This document shows positions 27,740-39,673 of a stretch of 64,000 nt of DNA, in pieces. Under the pieces are notes generated by a model. It searched no databases, had not been told where the DNA came from, and worked only from the letters and a program-made list of their open reading frames with translations. Each line of letters starts with the position of its first letter. Within the stretch, counting starts at the first letter, position 1. This stretch comes from Myxococcales bacterium (GTDB lineage: Bacteria; Myxococcota_A; Polyangia; Haliangiales; Haliangiaceae): positions 496,001 to 560,000 of the forward strand of contig JADJGV010000034.1 in NCBI GenBank assembly GCA_016707895.1. The letters run 5' to 3'. Made by a program: the position numbers and the translations under genes.

Positions 27740-28204
27740 TCAGGCAGCCAGCTTCGACAGCGCCGGGTCGGCGGCGAGCGAGTTGCCGTGGCGCAGCAGC
27801 ACCGGCGTGCCGGTCCACGCGAAGCCGAGCAGGTAGTCGTCGCCGTCCTCGCGCGTCCACTGCACGCGGGCCTTGAAGCGGTAGGTCAGCCCGAGCTCGA
27901 CGTCGTCGATGATGATCTCGACCGCGCTGCCGATCTCGGCGTACGGCGCGCGACCGCACACCATGCCGCCCGGGCCGATGTCGTCGACCGTGATCGCGTC
28001 GTGCAGCTTGCCGCCGCGGACCACCGCCGGCAGCCGCACGTGCTCGCGCCGGAAGCGGCGGCCGTCGACCGCCGGGCTGGCGTCTTCGGCGAACGCCGCC
28101 TCGAGCGCGGTCAGCGCCTCGATCTCGTCGAAGCTGAGCCCCGCCCCCGACGCAGCCTTCCCCAGCAGCAGCCGGTATTGGTAGACGCGGTCGAGGGCGG
28201 TCAT
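27740..28204 (-). CDS. PilZ-domain protein (probable c-di-GMP receptor)
   Basis: 154 aa from ATG 28204. A short helical N-terminus (VYQYRLLLGKAASG...FDEIEALTALEAAF) precedes a PilZ-type barrel. RRFRREHVR provides the RxxxR element and DDIGPGGM corresponds to the D/N-x-S-x-x-G motif, with glycine replacing serine. Strands EIIIDD, YRFKARVQW and YLLGFAW follow. It could therefore bind c-di-GMP, though less certainly than a canonical site. It joins the GGDEF and EAL proteins of this window in c-di-GMP signalling. Confidence 0.7.
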   Translation of the reverse strand: MTALDRVYQYRLLLGKAASGAGLSFDEIEALTALEAAFAEDASPAVDGRRFRREHVRLPAVVRGGKLHDAITVDDIGPGGMVCGRAPYAEIGSAVEIIIDDVELGLTYRFKARVQWTREDGDDYLLGFAWTGTPVLLRHGNSLAADPALSKLAA

Positions 28205-28391
28205 GCCTGGACCTAGAGCAGAACCCCGGGCCACGGGTGAGCTGGCCCCGGCGCCGGGTTAACCGGCGGAGATCACAGATCGGGGGAGGGGGGCTGGCGG
28301 ATCGGGTGGCCGGGTTTGCCGTCACCAGGGGTGCAGCGACCTCGCCACATTGACAGGCCGCCGTCGGGCCGCGATCGTCCCGATCACCTCC

Positions 28392-29708
28392 GTGGATCTC
28401 TTTGCCCAGAACGCCGCGGCGCGCCGCGTCGGCCAGCCGCTCGCCGAGCGCATGCGCCCGCGATCGCTGGCGGAGTTCGCCGGCCAGGAGCACCTGCTCG
28501 GCCCCGGCAAGCTGCTGGGCCAGCTGGCGGCGGGGCGGAACATCCCGTCGCTCCTGTTGTGGGGCCCACCTGGGACCGGAAAGACCACCCTGGCGCGCCT
28601 GGTCGCCGAGGCGATCCGCGCACACCTGGTGACCCTGTCGGCGGTCGACGCCGGGGTCAAGGACGTCCGCGAGGCGGTGGCCGAGGCCGCCACCCGCCGC
28701 GATCAGTACGGGCGGCGGACCGTGCTGTTCATCGACGAGATCCACCGGTTCTCGCGGACCCAGCAGGACGCGCTCCTGCCCCACGTCGAGGCCGGCACGG
28801 TGACGCTGGTCGGCGCGACCACCGAAAACCCGTCGTTCGGGGTGGTCGGCGCGCTCCTGTCGCGGGCCCGCGTGGTGCGGCTCGAGGCGCTGACCGACCC
28901 GGTGATCGACGCGCTGGTGCGGCGCGCGCTGGTCGACCGCGAGCGCGGGCTGGGCGCGCTCGACGTCCAGATCGCCGACGAGACCATCGCCGACGTCGTG
29001 ACCCTGGCCGGCGGCGACGCGCGGCGCGCGCTGGGCATCCTCGAGGCCGCCGCCGAGCTGGCCGGCGGGGTGGCGCCGGCGGCGATCGAGCGGGCCCACG
29101 TCGCCGAGGCCGCCCAGGGCAAGGTGCTGACCTACGATCGCGCCGGCGACGAGCACTACGGCGTGGTCAGCGCGCTGATCAAGAGCCTGCGCGGCTCCGA
29201 CCCCGACGCGGCGGCGTACTGGATGACCCGCATGCTCGAGGCCGGCGACGATCCGCGCTTCATCCTGCGCCGGCTGGTGATCTTCGCGTCGGAGGACGTC
29301 GGCAACGCCGACCCCCAGGCGCTGGTGGTGGCGGTGAGCGCGCTGTCGGCCTACGAGCTGGTCGGGCTGCCCGAGGGCGCGCTGGTCATGACCCAGGCCG
29401 CGGTCTACCTGGCGTGCGCGCCCAAGTCGAACACCGCGCTCACCACCTACGCCGCCGCGCGCAAGGCGGTGCGGGACCACGGCGCGCTGCCGGTGCCGGC
29501 GGCGCTGCGGCCGGCGTCGACCGGCCTGGCCCGGGCCATGGGCCACGGCCAGGGCTACAAGTACCCCCATGACTTCGAGGGCGCCTACGTGCCCGCCGAC
29601 TACCTGCCCGAGGCGCTGATCGGGACCCGGCTGTACCAGCCGACCGAGTCGGGCTTCGAGGCCGAGCTGAAGGCGCGGCTGGCGGCGCTGGCCGCGCGCA
29701 AGCGCTGA
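28392..29708 (+). CDS. rarA: replication-associated recombination protein A (RarA/MgsA)
   Basis: 438 aa from GTG 28392, giving the family's usual N-terminus MDLFAQ...PLAERMRPRSL. The TTG at 28350 would add 14 atypical residues. The AAA+ core has Walker A GPPGTGKTT, Walker B LFIDEIHRF, sensor-1 VGATTENPSF and arginine finger LLSRARV. The C-terminal region (AAYWMTRMLEAGDDPRFILRRLVIFASEDVG) is the tetramerisation/clamp-loader-like part diagnostic of RarA/WRNIP1. It acts at stalled replication forks. Length is normal for the family. Confidence 0.95.
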   Translation: MDLFAQNAAARRVGQPLAERMRPRSLAEFAGQEHLLGPGKLLGQLAAGRNIPSLLLWGPPGTGKTTLARLVAEAIRAHLVTLSAVDAGVKDVREAVAEAATRRDQYGRRTVLFIDEIHRFSRTQQDALLPHVEAGTVTLVGATTENPSFGVVGALLSRARVVRLEALTDPVIDALVRRALVDRERGLGALDVQIADETIADVVTLAGGDARRALGILEAAAELAGGVAPAAIERAHVAEAAQGKVLTYDRAGDEHYGVVSALIKSLRGSDPDAAAYWMTRMLEAGDDPRFILRRLVIFASEDVGNADPQALVVAVSALSAYELVGLPEGALVMTQAAVYLACAPKSNTALTTYAAARKAVRDHGALPVPAALRPASTGLARAMGHGQGYKYPHDFEGAYVPADYLPEALIGTRLYQPTESGFEAELKARLAALAARKR

Positions 29709-29753
29709 CCAGGCATCACTCTTCGCCGGCGCGATGTGATACCCCTTTGGGCG

Positions 29754-30017
29754 ATGTCCGCCCTCGACTCCACCCAGGAAGAGCTGTTCCTCGGCATCGC
29801 CTACGCGCTCTTCATGAACCGCCTGCACGTGCTGCGTCTGACCGAGGTCGTGCGCCACGGGATCCGGCCCAACGCCGACGACGGCAACATGGAAGTGCCG
29901 GATCCGCTCGACGGCGAGCTCAAGCAGCAGGCCGTCGAGTACGTGATCAAGTGCTTCCCGGCCACGTTCGGCAAGCGGCTGCGGGCCGCCGCCGACACGT
30001 GGCTGTCGCTGTCGTGA
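29754..30017 (+). CDS. small conserved-looking protein of unknown function
   Basis: 87 aa; ATG 29754 chosen, since the GTG at 29736 adds only six residues. The sequence is helical (TQEELFLGIAYALFMNRLHVLRLTEVVRHG ... QQAVEYVIKCFPATFGKRLRAAADTW) and less GC-biased in composition than antisense frames, which argues it is coding. No motif recognised. It lies 45 bp after rarA on the same strand. Confidence 0.55.
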   Translation: MSALDSTQEELFLGIAYALFMNRLHVLRLTEVVRHGIRPNADDGNMEVPDPLDGELKQQAVEYVIKCFPATFGKRLRAAADTWLSLS

Positions 30018-30105
30018 TGCGGTAGGGGCGCGTCGCCGGGCCCTGGGCGCGGGGATCGCCACCCCTGCACGGGGCGCGGGCACGGTCGATATCCGATCGT
30101 GCAAG

Positions 30106-31305
30106 ATGCCCATCGCCCAGCTCTCCGCGCGGGCTGATGATCCCGCGACCTACCTCCGCGACCGGATCGCGCGCGGCGACGTCGTCGTCCCGCCGTACCC
30201 AGCGGTGGCGGCCGCGCTGCAAGCGCTCGCGGCCAACCCGAAGTGCGGCAGCCGCGCGCTGGCCGAGGTGGTCGGGCGCGACGTGGCGCTGGCGGCGGCG
30301 GTGGTGCGGCGCGCGTCGAGCGCGGCGGCCGCTGGCCACGCCGGCATCCTCACGCTCGAGCAGGCGGTGTGCAAGCTGGGCGTCGCCGAGCTGGGCCGGC
30401 TGGCGCTGGCGGTGTCGGTCGGCGCCACCGCGACCCGCCGGGGGCCGCTGGCGCTGTTGCGGCGCGACCAGTGGCGCCACGCGCTCCTGGCCGCGGTGTT
30501 CGCGCAGGAGCTGGCGCCGCGCCGGGGCATCCACCCCGATCAGGCGTTCCTGGCCGGGCTGATCCACGATCTCGGCGCGGTGATCGCGGTCGGCCTCCTC
30601 GAGGAGTACCTCGGCCTGCACGCCGACGCGACGTTCGACGCGACCGCCGGCGGGGCGCTGATCCAGGAGGTCCACGTCGAGCTGGGGCTCCTGATCGCCG
30701 AGCGCTGGCAGCTGCCCGAGGTGCTGCGCGAGATCATCACCTACCACCACGATCCCACCGCGTGCCTCCGCGTCTACCGGCGCGAGGTGACGCTGATCGG
30801 CCAGGTCGAGCGGATCATCGCGGCGCTTGCCAGCCCGGCCGGCGCCGAGGCGCTGCGCGAGCTGCCCGGGCTCGAACACGACGAGCGGTTCCGCATCGTC
30901 GCGCTCCTGCCGCGGGTCGGCGAGGTCATGGCCAGCTTCGCCGCCGAGCTGCCCGACGCCGCGCCGCCGCCGCGCGCGAGCGCGCCGCCCCCGGCCGCGC
31001 CCCGGCCGGCGACGTTCCCGGTCGACTTCGCGGTCGAGCCCGGCGCCAACCGCGCGCCCGGGCGGGCGACCGCGATCGGGCCGGCGACCCTCGAGCTCGA
31101 CTGTCCGGCGGCGCTGCCGATCAACTGGCTGGTCGCGCTCGGCCTCGACCTGCCCGACGGGCGGGTCGAGCTGCTCGCCAACGTGCTCGCGTGCGCGCGC
31201 GGGCCCCGCGGCTTCCACGTCGTCATCGCGCCGTTCGCCCTCAACGGGCCGCCCAAGCGCGCGTGGCTCGCGCTGCTCGAGCGGGCCCGCGCCGCCGCGG
31301 CCTGA
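30106..31305 (+). CDS. HDOD-domain signalling protein
   Basis: 399 aa. Residues about 20-225 are an HDOD domain (VVPPYPAVAAALQALAANP; VCKLGVAELGRLAL; AFLAGLIHDLGAVI). It keeps HD-like residues but is expected to be non-catalytic. A proline-rich hinge near residue 285 leads to a C-terminal beta-rich domain (FPVDFAVEPGANRAPGRATAIGPATLELD...) that resembles a degenerate PilZ barrel. It is the first gene of the operon with the FIST, histidine kinase and EAL genes; the next gene starts 22 bp later. Confidence 0.75.
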   Translation: MPIAQLSARADDPATYLRDRIARGDVVVPPYPAVAAALQALAANPKCGSRALAEVVGRDVALAAAVVRRASSAAAAGHAGILTLEQAVCKLGVAELGRLALAVSVGATATRRGPLALLRRDQWRHALLAAVFAQELAPRRGIHPDQAFLAGLIHDLGAVIAVGLLEEYLGLHADATFDATAGGALIQEVHVELGLLIAERWQLPEVLREIITYHHDPTACLRVYRREVTLIGQVERIIAALASPAGAEALRELPGLEHDERFRIVALLPRVGEVMASFAAELPDAAPPPRASAPPPAAPRPATFPVDFAVEPGANRAPGRATAIGPATLELDCPAALPINWLVALGLDLPDGRVELLANVLACARGPRGFHVVIAPFALNGPPKRAWLALLERARAAAA

Positions 31306-31327
31306 CCGCCGTCCCCGGAGCCGATCC

Positions 31328-32470
31328 ATGTCCCTTCACATCAAGCGTGCCGGTTCGAGCGCCACCGACCCCGCGGCCGCGGTGGCCGAGGTGTTCGCGG
31401 GCGTCCACCAGCCCGACGCGGCGTTGACGATCTTCTACTGCTCCTCTCGCTACGACCTGCCGGCGCTGGCGGCGGCGCTGGTCGCGCGGTTCGGGCCGGA
31501 CGCGCCGCTGCTCGGCTGCACCACCGCCGCGGAGATCGCGCCGACCGGCTACCACGAGGGCTCGCTGACCGCGGTCAGCCTGGCCGGCCCGGGGTTGACC
31601 GCCCACGTCGAGCGCATCGACGCGCTGCACGCGTTCGAGCTCGAGCAGGGCGCGGCGGCGGCGCAGCGCGCGCGCGCGGCGTTGGTCGCGCAGGGCGGCC
31701 TCCCCGACGCCGGCAACACCTTCGCGTTCCTGCTGGCTGACGGGCTGGCCTCGCAAGAGGAGGCGCTGGTCACGTCGATCTACCACGCGCTCGGCGGCAT
31801 CCAGCTGTGCGGCGGCTCGGCCGGCGACGGCATGCGCTTCGAGCAGACCCACCTGTTCCATGGCGGTCGCTTCCACACCGACTGCGCGCTCTTGACGCTG
31901 GTCCGGTCGCCGGCGCCGTTCCGGGTGTTCAAGACCGAGCACTTCGCGCCGTCGAGCGAGCAGCTGGTCGTGACCGGCGCCGACCCCGGGCGCCGCATCG
32001 TCACCGAGATCAACGGCGAGCCGGCCGCGGTCGAGTACGCGCGGATCTGCGGCGTGCCCGCCGACGCGCTGACGCCGATGGTGTTCGCCACCCACCCGGT
32101 CGTGGTCACGCTCGGCGGCAGCGTCTTCGTGCGGTCGATCCAGAAGGTCAACCCCGACGGCAGCCTGACGTTCTTCTGCGCGATCGACGAGGGCATCGTG
32201 CTGCGGGTCGCGCGCGGGGGCGACATGGTCGCGAACCTGGCCGACGCGTTCGCCGGGGTGGTGCGCGAGATCGGGGTGCCCGATCTGGTGCTCGGCTGCG
32301 ACTGCGTGCTGCGCTACCTCGAGCTCGAACAGGGCCGGCTGCGGCCCGCGATCGACGCGCTGATGACGCGGCACAACGTGATCGGCTTCGCCACCTACGG
32401 CGAACAGTTCAACGCGATGCACGTCAACCAGACCTTCACCGGCGTCGCGATCGCCGCCACCCGAGGCTGA
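31328..32470 (+). CDS. FIST-domain sensor, NosP-like
   Basis: 380 aa spanning FIST_N (about 25-220: LLGCTTAAEIAPTGYHEGSL; CGGSAGDGM) and FIST_C (about 225-365: GFATYGEQF). It sits one base upstream of a hybrid histidine kinase whose N-terminus closely resembles NahK. In Pseudomonas the FIST protein NosP binds nitric oxide through haem and controls NahK from the same two-gene arrangement. A NosP-like role is therefore the best inference. Haem binding is not shown by sequence alone. Cytoplasmic, with no signal peptide. Confidence 0.8.
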   Translation: MSLHIKRAGSSATDPAAAVAEVFAGVHQPDAALTIFYCSSRYDLPALAAALVARFGPDAPLLGCTTAAEIAPTGYHEGSLTAVSLAGPGLTAHVERIDALHAFELEQGAAAAQRARAALVAQGGLPDAGNTFAFLLADGLASQEEALVTSIYHALGGIQLCGGSAGDGMRFEQTHLFHGGRFHTDCALLTLVRSPAPFRVFKTEHFAPSSEQLVVTGADPGRRIVTEINGEPAAVEYARICGVPADALTPMVFATHPVVVTLGGSVFVRSIQKVNPDGSLTFFCAIDEGIVLRVARGGDMVANLADAFAGVVREIGVPDLVLGCDCVLRYLELEQGRLRPAIDALMTRHNVIGFATYGEQFNAMHVNQTFTGVAIAATRG

Positions 32471-32471
32471 G

Positions 32472-34890
<2,419 letters not shown>

Positions 34891-34901
<11 letters not shown>

Positions 34902-37089
34902 TCTCCCCCGTCCCCGGGTGCTGATCGTCGACGACGACGACATGACCCGCCTGCTCGCGACCGAGACCCTGGAGGGCGCGGGCTTCGAGGTGTTCGAGGC
35001 GGCCGACGGCGCGGCCGGCGTCGCCGCGCACGCCGAGCTGACGCCCGACCTGATGCTGCTCGACGTCAACATGCCCGGCCTCGACGGCTACGGCGTGTGC
35101 GCGCAGGTGCGGGCGCGGCCCGAGGGCAGCGCCACGCCGATCCTGGTGATGACCGCGCTCGACGACGTCGACGCCGTCGAGCGCGCGTTCGCCGCCGGCG
35201 CGACCGACTTCCTGACCAAGCCGCTCAACCTGCCGCTCCTGGCCCACCGGGTGCGCTACCTGCTGCGCGCGGCCCAGGCGTTCCACGACGAGCGCGAGCA
35301 GGCGCAGGTGCTGGCGCGGGTGCAGCGGCTCGCGCGGCTGGCCCACTGGCGGGTCGACGCGGCCGGCTTCGCCTGGGCGTGCGACGTCGGCGCCGTGCTG
35401 TGGCCCGAGGTGGCGGCGTCGGTGCCGGCGCCGCGCTCGCTGCTGGCGCTGGTCCACCCCGACGATCGCGACCTGGTCGCGACCGCGCTGACCACCACCG
35501 CGCCCCACCAGCTCGACTACCGGATGGTCCTGCCCGACGGCAGCGAGCGCCTGGTCCGCCAGGACGCCGAGGTCATCGACGACGCCGGGCGGCCGGTGCT
35601 GATCGGCGCCACCCAGGACGTCACCGAGCAGCGCGCGGCCGAGCGCCGGATCGCCCAGCTGGCGTTCTTCGACGATCTCACCGGCCTGCCCAGCCGCGCG
35701 TTCCTGCACCGGTTCTTGCGGCGGGTGCTGCTCGACGCGCGCGCCGCCGGCACGCCGGTGACGCTGATCAGCATCGGCATCGCGCTGGGCGCGGTGCCGG
35801 GCACCGTCAGCCCGACCGATCGCGACGAGCTGCGCCGGGCCATCGCCGCGCGGGTGGTCGAGCACGTGCGCGGCGCCGATCTCGACCTGCGGCTCGATCA
35901 GCCGGTCGGAGATCCCGACGCCTGGGTCGGCGGCGCGCTGCTGGCGCGGCCCGGCTCCGACGAGCTGGTGCTGGTGTTGCGCGACGCGCGCGCCACCGAG
36001 CCCGAGCCGGTGGCGGCGCGGATCGCGGCGGCGCTGGCGGTCGGCTACCGGGTCGGCGACCACGAGCTGTTCGTGACCTCGCCGGTCGGCATCGCGACCT
36101 CGGACGACTCCGGCGACGACCCGCGGACGCTGATCGAGCACGCCCGGGCCGCCAGCCACCAGGCCCGGGTCGCGGGCCAGCCGGTCCACCGCTTCTCGGC
36201 CGACGTGCTGCGCGCGGCGCGGCGCTCGGCCGACTTCGAGCGCCGGGTCCGCACCGCGGTCGCGCGCCTCGGCGATCCCGCCCGGGAGCCGGAGTTCACG
36301 CTCTACTACCAGCCCAAGATCGAGCGCGGCAGCGGCCGCACCGTCGGGGTCGAGGCGTTGATGCGGTGGTTCCCGCCCGACGGGCCGCCGATCTCGCCGG
36401 GCGAGTTCATCCCGGTGGCCGAGCGCTCCAACGCGATCTCGCTCCTCGGCGACTGGCTGCTGCAGGAGGCGTGCGCCCAGGGCGCGGCCTGGGTCGAGGC
36501 CGGCACGCCGATCCACGTCGCGGTCAACGTCTCGCCCCGGCAGCTGCGCTCGGTCGGCTTCGTCGAGCGGGTGGTCGCGAGCGCGGCCGCCGCCGGCTTC
36601 GATCTCGGCCTGCTCGAGATCGAGATCACCGAGCACGCCACCGTCGACGACTTCGATCAGGCGGCGGCGGTGCTGCACGCGCTGCGGGCGCGGGGCGCGC
36701 GGATCGTGCTCGACGACTTCGGCGTCGGCCAGTCGTCGCTGGCGTACGTCGCGCGGCTGCCGGTCGACGTGATCAAGATCGACCGCGCGTTCGTGGCCGG
36801 CCTCGGGCGCGACCCGGTCAGCGGCGCGATCGTCTCGGCGGTGATGGCGATGGCCGAGGCGCTCGACATCACCGTGGTGGTCGAGGGCGTCGAGACCGCG
36901 CAGCAGGTGCGGATCCTGGGGCGCTACCCGGCGTGCGAGATCCAGGGTTACTACTGCGCGCGGCCGGCGCCGCCCGCCGAGCTGACGCCGTTCCTCACCG
37001 GGCGCTTCGCGTGGAACGTCGACGACGACGGCGCCGCGATCGAGATCGCCGTCGACGACGTGCCCGGCGAGGTCGTGCTGGCGTCGTGA
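34891..37089 (+). CDS. response regulator: REC-PAS-degenerate GGDEF-EAL (c-di-GMP phosphodiesterase)
   Basis: 732 aa from GTG 34891, with GGAGG just upstream. The receiver (res. 1-125) has DDDD, LMLLDVNMPG and TKP. A PAS-like segment follows (YRMVLPDGSERLVRQDAEVIDDAGRPVLIGATQDVTE). The GGDEF-like domain starts canonically (LAFFDDLTGLPSR), but its signature reads GSDEL, so cyclase activity is unlikely. The EAL domain is complete: VEALMRW, VAVNVSP, IEITEHA, LDDFGVGQSSL, VIKIDRAF, VEGVET, IQGYYCARP. The operon therefore most likely lowers c-di-GMP when the histidine kinase is activated or released by the FIST sensor. Confidence 0.9.
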
Positions 37090-37156
37090 CCTGGCCCGGC
37101 CGAGGGAGGTGCGGCGACCGGCCGGAGCCTGCACGTGTTTCGTTTGAGCCCCCGTC

Positions 37157-37185
37157 GACGCGTCGGGAGTCTCGCGTCCTGGGGG
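37157..37185. repeat. left part of the second hairpin repeat element, cut by the insertion sequence
   Basis: Bases 37157-37178 are identical to 25778-25799. The element then breaks at the insertion sequence and resumes at 38660. The last ten bases, GTCCTGGGGG (37176-37185), are repeated after the insertion sequence at 38650-38659 as a target-site duplication. Confidence 0.75.
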
Positions 37186-37204
37186 CTGACCATTGGCTAC
37201 AAGT
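37186..37204. repeat. left terminal inverted repeat of the IS50-like element
   Basis: Matches the Tn5 outer end at 13 of 19 positions by my count. The transposase stop codon (TAG on the minus strand, 37197-37199) lies inside it. Confidence 0.8.
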
Positions 37205-38642
37205 CCCCGGCGCCGTGACGGAGGGCGGTGACGGCAGCGGCGGCGGCCGCGACGCGCTCAAGCCCGCGCGTGATGATGCGGACGCCTGGTGGTCCGCCCG
37301 AGGATTTGCCCGTGTAGCCGCCGATGTCGGCGATCCAGTAGACCAGTTGGCCGACGGTCGCGTCGGCACCGACGGTGACGCCCTTGGGCTTCCGGAGGAG
37401 GATGACGGCGTCGATCTCGTCGCGCGAGAACTCGGTCGCCGCTGGCAGTTCAGGGGTTGTGCGCGATAGCTGCTTGAGGTGTTCAGCCCGGATGGCCACG
37501 GTGGCCAAGACGGTAGCCCACTTGGTGAACGCCGCGACGCTGCGGAGCAGCGAGTCCTCGATGCCGCACGCGCCCGACTTCCAGGCCAGGTGGAACTCCT
37601 CGACGCGCCACCGCATCGTGTAGCCGACGATGACGTCGTGGGCCGCGGCCATCGTGACGACCGACCGGTTGGTCAACAGGCGCCAGTGGATCGGCTCGGC
37701 ACCGTCGGGTTGATGCCGCTCGCGCGCCTCGAGCGCGGTCACCGCGAACTGCTCGAACGGGCCCATGCCCGATCGCCCGAGGGGCACGATCAGCTTGACC
37801 ACACAGGCCCGAACGTCGACGAGCGCCGTGCGCGCAGCGCGGTCGCGCGTCGCGGGAACGCGCAGCGTATACGCACCCAGCCACCGGCTCGCGCCCAGGA
37901 CCTCGTTGAGGCTGCGCGTCCCGGTGTCGGTTGCGACCCGCCGGTTCGACGACGCACGCACCGTGTAGGCCACGTCGAGGCGTGCGAGGTGGCGCAACAC
38001 CGGCGTCGCGTCACCGCCGCGGTCGAGTTGGAACCACGGCAACGTCGCCGGCGCGAGCGCCGCCAGGGTCTCCGCACTCATCGTCAACACGTCGATCCAG
38101 CGCTGCAACTCGGTCTCTTCGACGGGCGGCCGCGCGTTGTGGGGTTGCGCGCGCTGCGACCACGACCGCGTCCAGATCGCCTGCGCACCCAGTCCGACCG
38201 GCACGCCCTCGGGACTCACGAGCAGCGCCGACACCGCCTGTAAGCCACTCACGCCGGTGTTGCGCGTCGACAGCGGCCCGAAGTGCGTGCCGGCGCGATC
38301 CGTCAGCCCCAGCGCGCTCTGGTCGACCGGGACGAACACGATGTTGAACGCCGCGGCGCTGCGCGCGCCCGCGCGAAACGCCGCCTGCTGCACTTCGTCT
38401 GCGACGACGGCGCGGTTCTCAAGCAACCGATACGCCGCCTCGCGTTCGGCGCCTTCGAAGACCTGGGTCACGCGGCCGTTGGGGCGCTCGCTCACGCCCG
38501 CGGCTATCTCGACCAACCGCGCGGTCCGTCGCGCGTCGCCGAGCGCTGCATCACCAAACGTCGACGTGGCCCACGCAAGCTGGCTATTCTGCACCTCGAG
38601 CAAATCCACGGCCTTGGGCCGAAATTCCCGAGATGTGATCAA
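37197..38642 (-). CDS. IS4-family (IS50/Tn5-like) DDE transposase
   Basis: 481 aa from TTG 38642, starting M-I-T-S as Tn5 transposase does. The N-terminal DNA-binding part has FGDAALGDARRTARLVEIAAG and AYRLLENRAV, close to Tn5. The catalytic core shows VPVDQSALGL (first Asp region; Tn5 has EDTTSL) and LDRGGDATPVL (second Asp). The Y-R-E-K signature is intact in YTMRWRVEEFHLAWKSG. No frameshift or internal stop. Both start and stop codons lie within the terminal repeats. Codon use is less GC3-biased than neighbouring genes, consistent with recent acquisition. Confidence 0.93.
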   Translation of the reverse strand: MITSREFRPKAVDLLEVQNSQLAWATSTFGDAALGDARRTARLVEIAAGVSERPNGRVTQVFEGAEREAAYRLLENRAVVADEVQQAAFRAGARSAAAFNIVFVPVDQSALGLTDRAGTHFGPLSTRNTGVSGLQAVSALLVSPEGVPVGLGAQAIWTRSWSQRAQPHNARPPVEETELQRWIDVLTMSAETLAALAPATLPWFQLDRGGDATPVLRHLARLDVAYTVRASSNRRVATDTGTRSLNEVLGASRWLGAYTLRVPATRDRAARTALVDVRACVVKLIVPLGRSGMGPFEQFAVTALEARERHQPDGAEPIHWRLLTNRSVVTMAAAHDVIVGYTMRWRVEEFHLAWKSGACGIEDSLLRSVAAFTKWATVLATVAIRAEHLKQLSRTTPELPAATEFSRDEIDAVILLRKPKGVTVGADATVGQLVYWIADIGGYTGKSSGGPPGVRIITRGLERVAAAAAAVTALRHGAGDL

Positions 38643-38649
38643 TGGTCAG
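38631..38649. repeat. right terminal inverted repeat of the IS50-like element
   Basis: Read inward it matches the IS50 inner end at 15 of 19 positions by my count and contains GATC. It also holds the TTG start codon of the transposase, so translation begins inside the repeat. Confidence 0.8.
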
Positions 38650-38711
38650 GTCCTGGGGGGAGGCTCGTCGGGGACCTGGCCCCGACGAGGGGGGCTGGGC
38701 GACCAGCCCCC
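38650..38711. repeat. right part of the second hairpin repeat element
   Basis: After the target duplication (38650-38659), hairpin 1 has arms CTCGTCGGGG / CCCCGACGAG (38664-38689). Hairpin 2 has arms GGGGGCTGG / CCAGCCCCC around GCGA (38690-38711). Compared with the copy at 25811-25859 the stem bases differ but pairing is kept on both sides. It ends 6 bp before the stop codon of the squalene-synthase-like gene, the same position the first copy occupies relative to its gene. Confidence 0.7.
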
Positions 38712-38717
38712 TGCCAC

Positions 38718-39673
38718 TCAGCGCATGAACGTGCGCCGCACCAGGTCGACCGCGCGTGGCCCGAGGGTCTCGCCGCGCCACGCCAGCGCGCGCGACACCA
38801 CCAGCGCCTTGTCGGCCGGGTTGATCCGCGGCCGATCGGCGAACAGGCGCGGGCCGGCCGCGGCGATCTTGTCGAGGATGCGCATGCCGCCGTGCCACAT
38901 CAGCGCCAGCTCGACCGCGAGGTCGGGGCCGACCACGTCGACCAGCGGGCGGGCGCGCTCGAACAGCGCCCGGGTGCGCGCCACCTCGTAGCGGACCAGC
39001 GCGCCGACCTGCGGCGTCGTGCGCCGGGCCTCGACGTCGGCCTCGCTGACGCCGAAGTGGCGCAGGTCCTCCTGCGGCACGTAGATCCGGCCCCGGGCGA
39101 GGTCGGCCGGCATGTCCTGGATCAGCCGCGCGAACGCCAGCCCGGTCGCCAGGTCGGCGGCGAACGCGTGCAGCTCGGGGGCGCGGTAGCCGCCGATGTA
39201 CAACAGCAGGTGCCCGACCGGCTCGGCGGCCTCGCGGGTGTAGGCGCGCAGGTCGTTCCAGGTCGGGTAGCGCAGCGTCTCGAGATCGGTCCGGAACCCG
39301 GACACCAGCTTGACGAACTCGGTGATCGGCAGGGCCAGCGACTTGATCGTCGCGGCCAGCGCGACGAACACCGGGTGCTCGGGCGGCTTGCCGAAGTAGG
39401 TCTGGTGCAGCAGCTCCTCCCAGCGATCGAGCTCGCGCGCGCGCCGGCCCTCGTAGGCCGGCTCGTCGGCGAAGTCGTCGGCGACCCGCGCGAACGCGAA
39501 GATCGCGAAGATGTGCTGGCGCAGGTTCGAGCGCGCGAAGATCGACGCCACCGGGAAGTTGTGGTGGTGGGCGCGGCACAGCGCCTCGCAGTAGCGGTAA
39601 CAGGCGCCGACCTCGAGCGAGGGCGGCAGCGGGACGGCTTGGGCGGTGGCGCGGCGGTCGCCGATGCGGTGGA

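Larger units (their letters stand above)
37186..38649 (-). mobile_element. IS50/Tn5-like insertion sequence, IS4 family, 1464 bp, intact
   Basis: The ends start CTGACCATTG on both sides. Left 19-mer: CTGACCATTGGCTACAAGT. Right 19-mer read inward: CTGACCATTGATCACATCT. They resemble the Tn5 outer end (CTGACTCTTATACACAAGT) and IS50 inner end (CTGTCTCTTGATCAGATCT) respectively. A ten-base direct repeat GTCCTGGGGG flanks the element, compatible with the 9-bp duplication of this family plus one chance match. It interrupts a hairpin repeat element. The intact transposase and perfect duplication suggest a recent insertion. Confidence 0.9.

Noticed and set aside
28283..28302. A third full copy of the hairpin repeat upstream of rarA.
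   Set aside because: Only a GGGGGAGGGGGGCTGG-like stretch is present. There is no pairing arm and no 22-bp box, so it is at most a relic.
28350..28355. TTGACA as a -35 promoter element before rarA.
   Set aside because: No -10-like hexamer lies at 16-18 bp spacing. The six bases also form the TTG of a possible alternative start.
35930..35970. Active diguanylate cyclase site in the REC-PAS-GGDEF-EAL protein.
   Set aside because: The signature reads GSDEL rather than GGDEF/GGEEF, so I treat the domain as inactive or regulatory.
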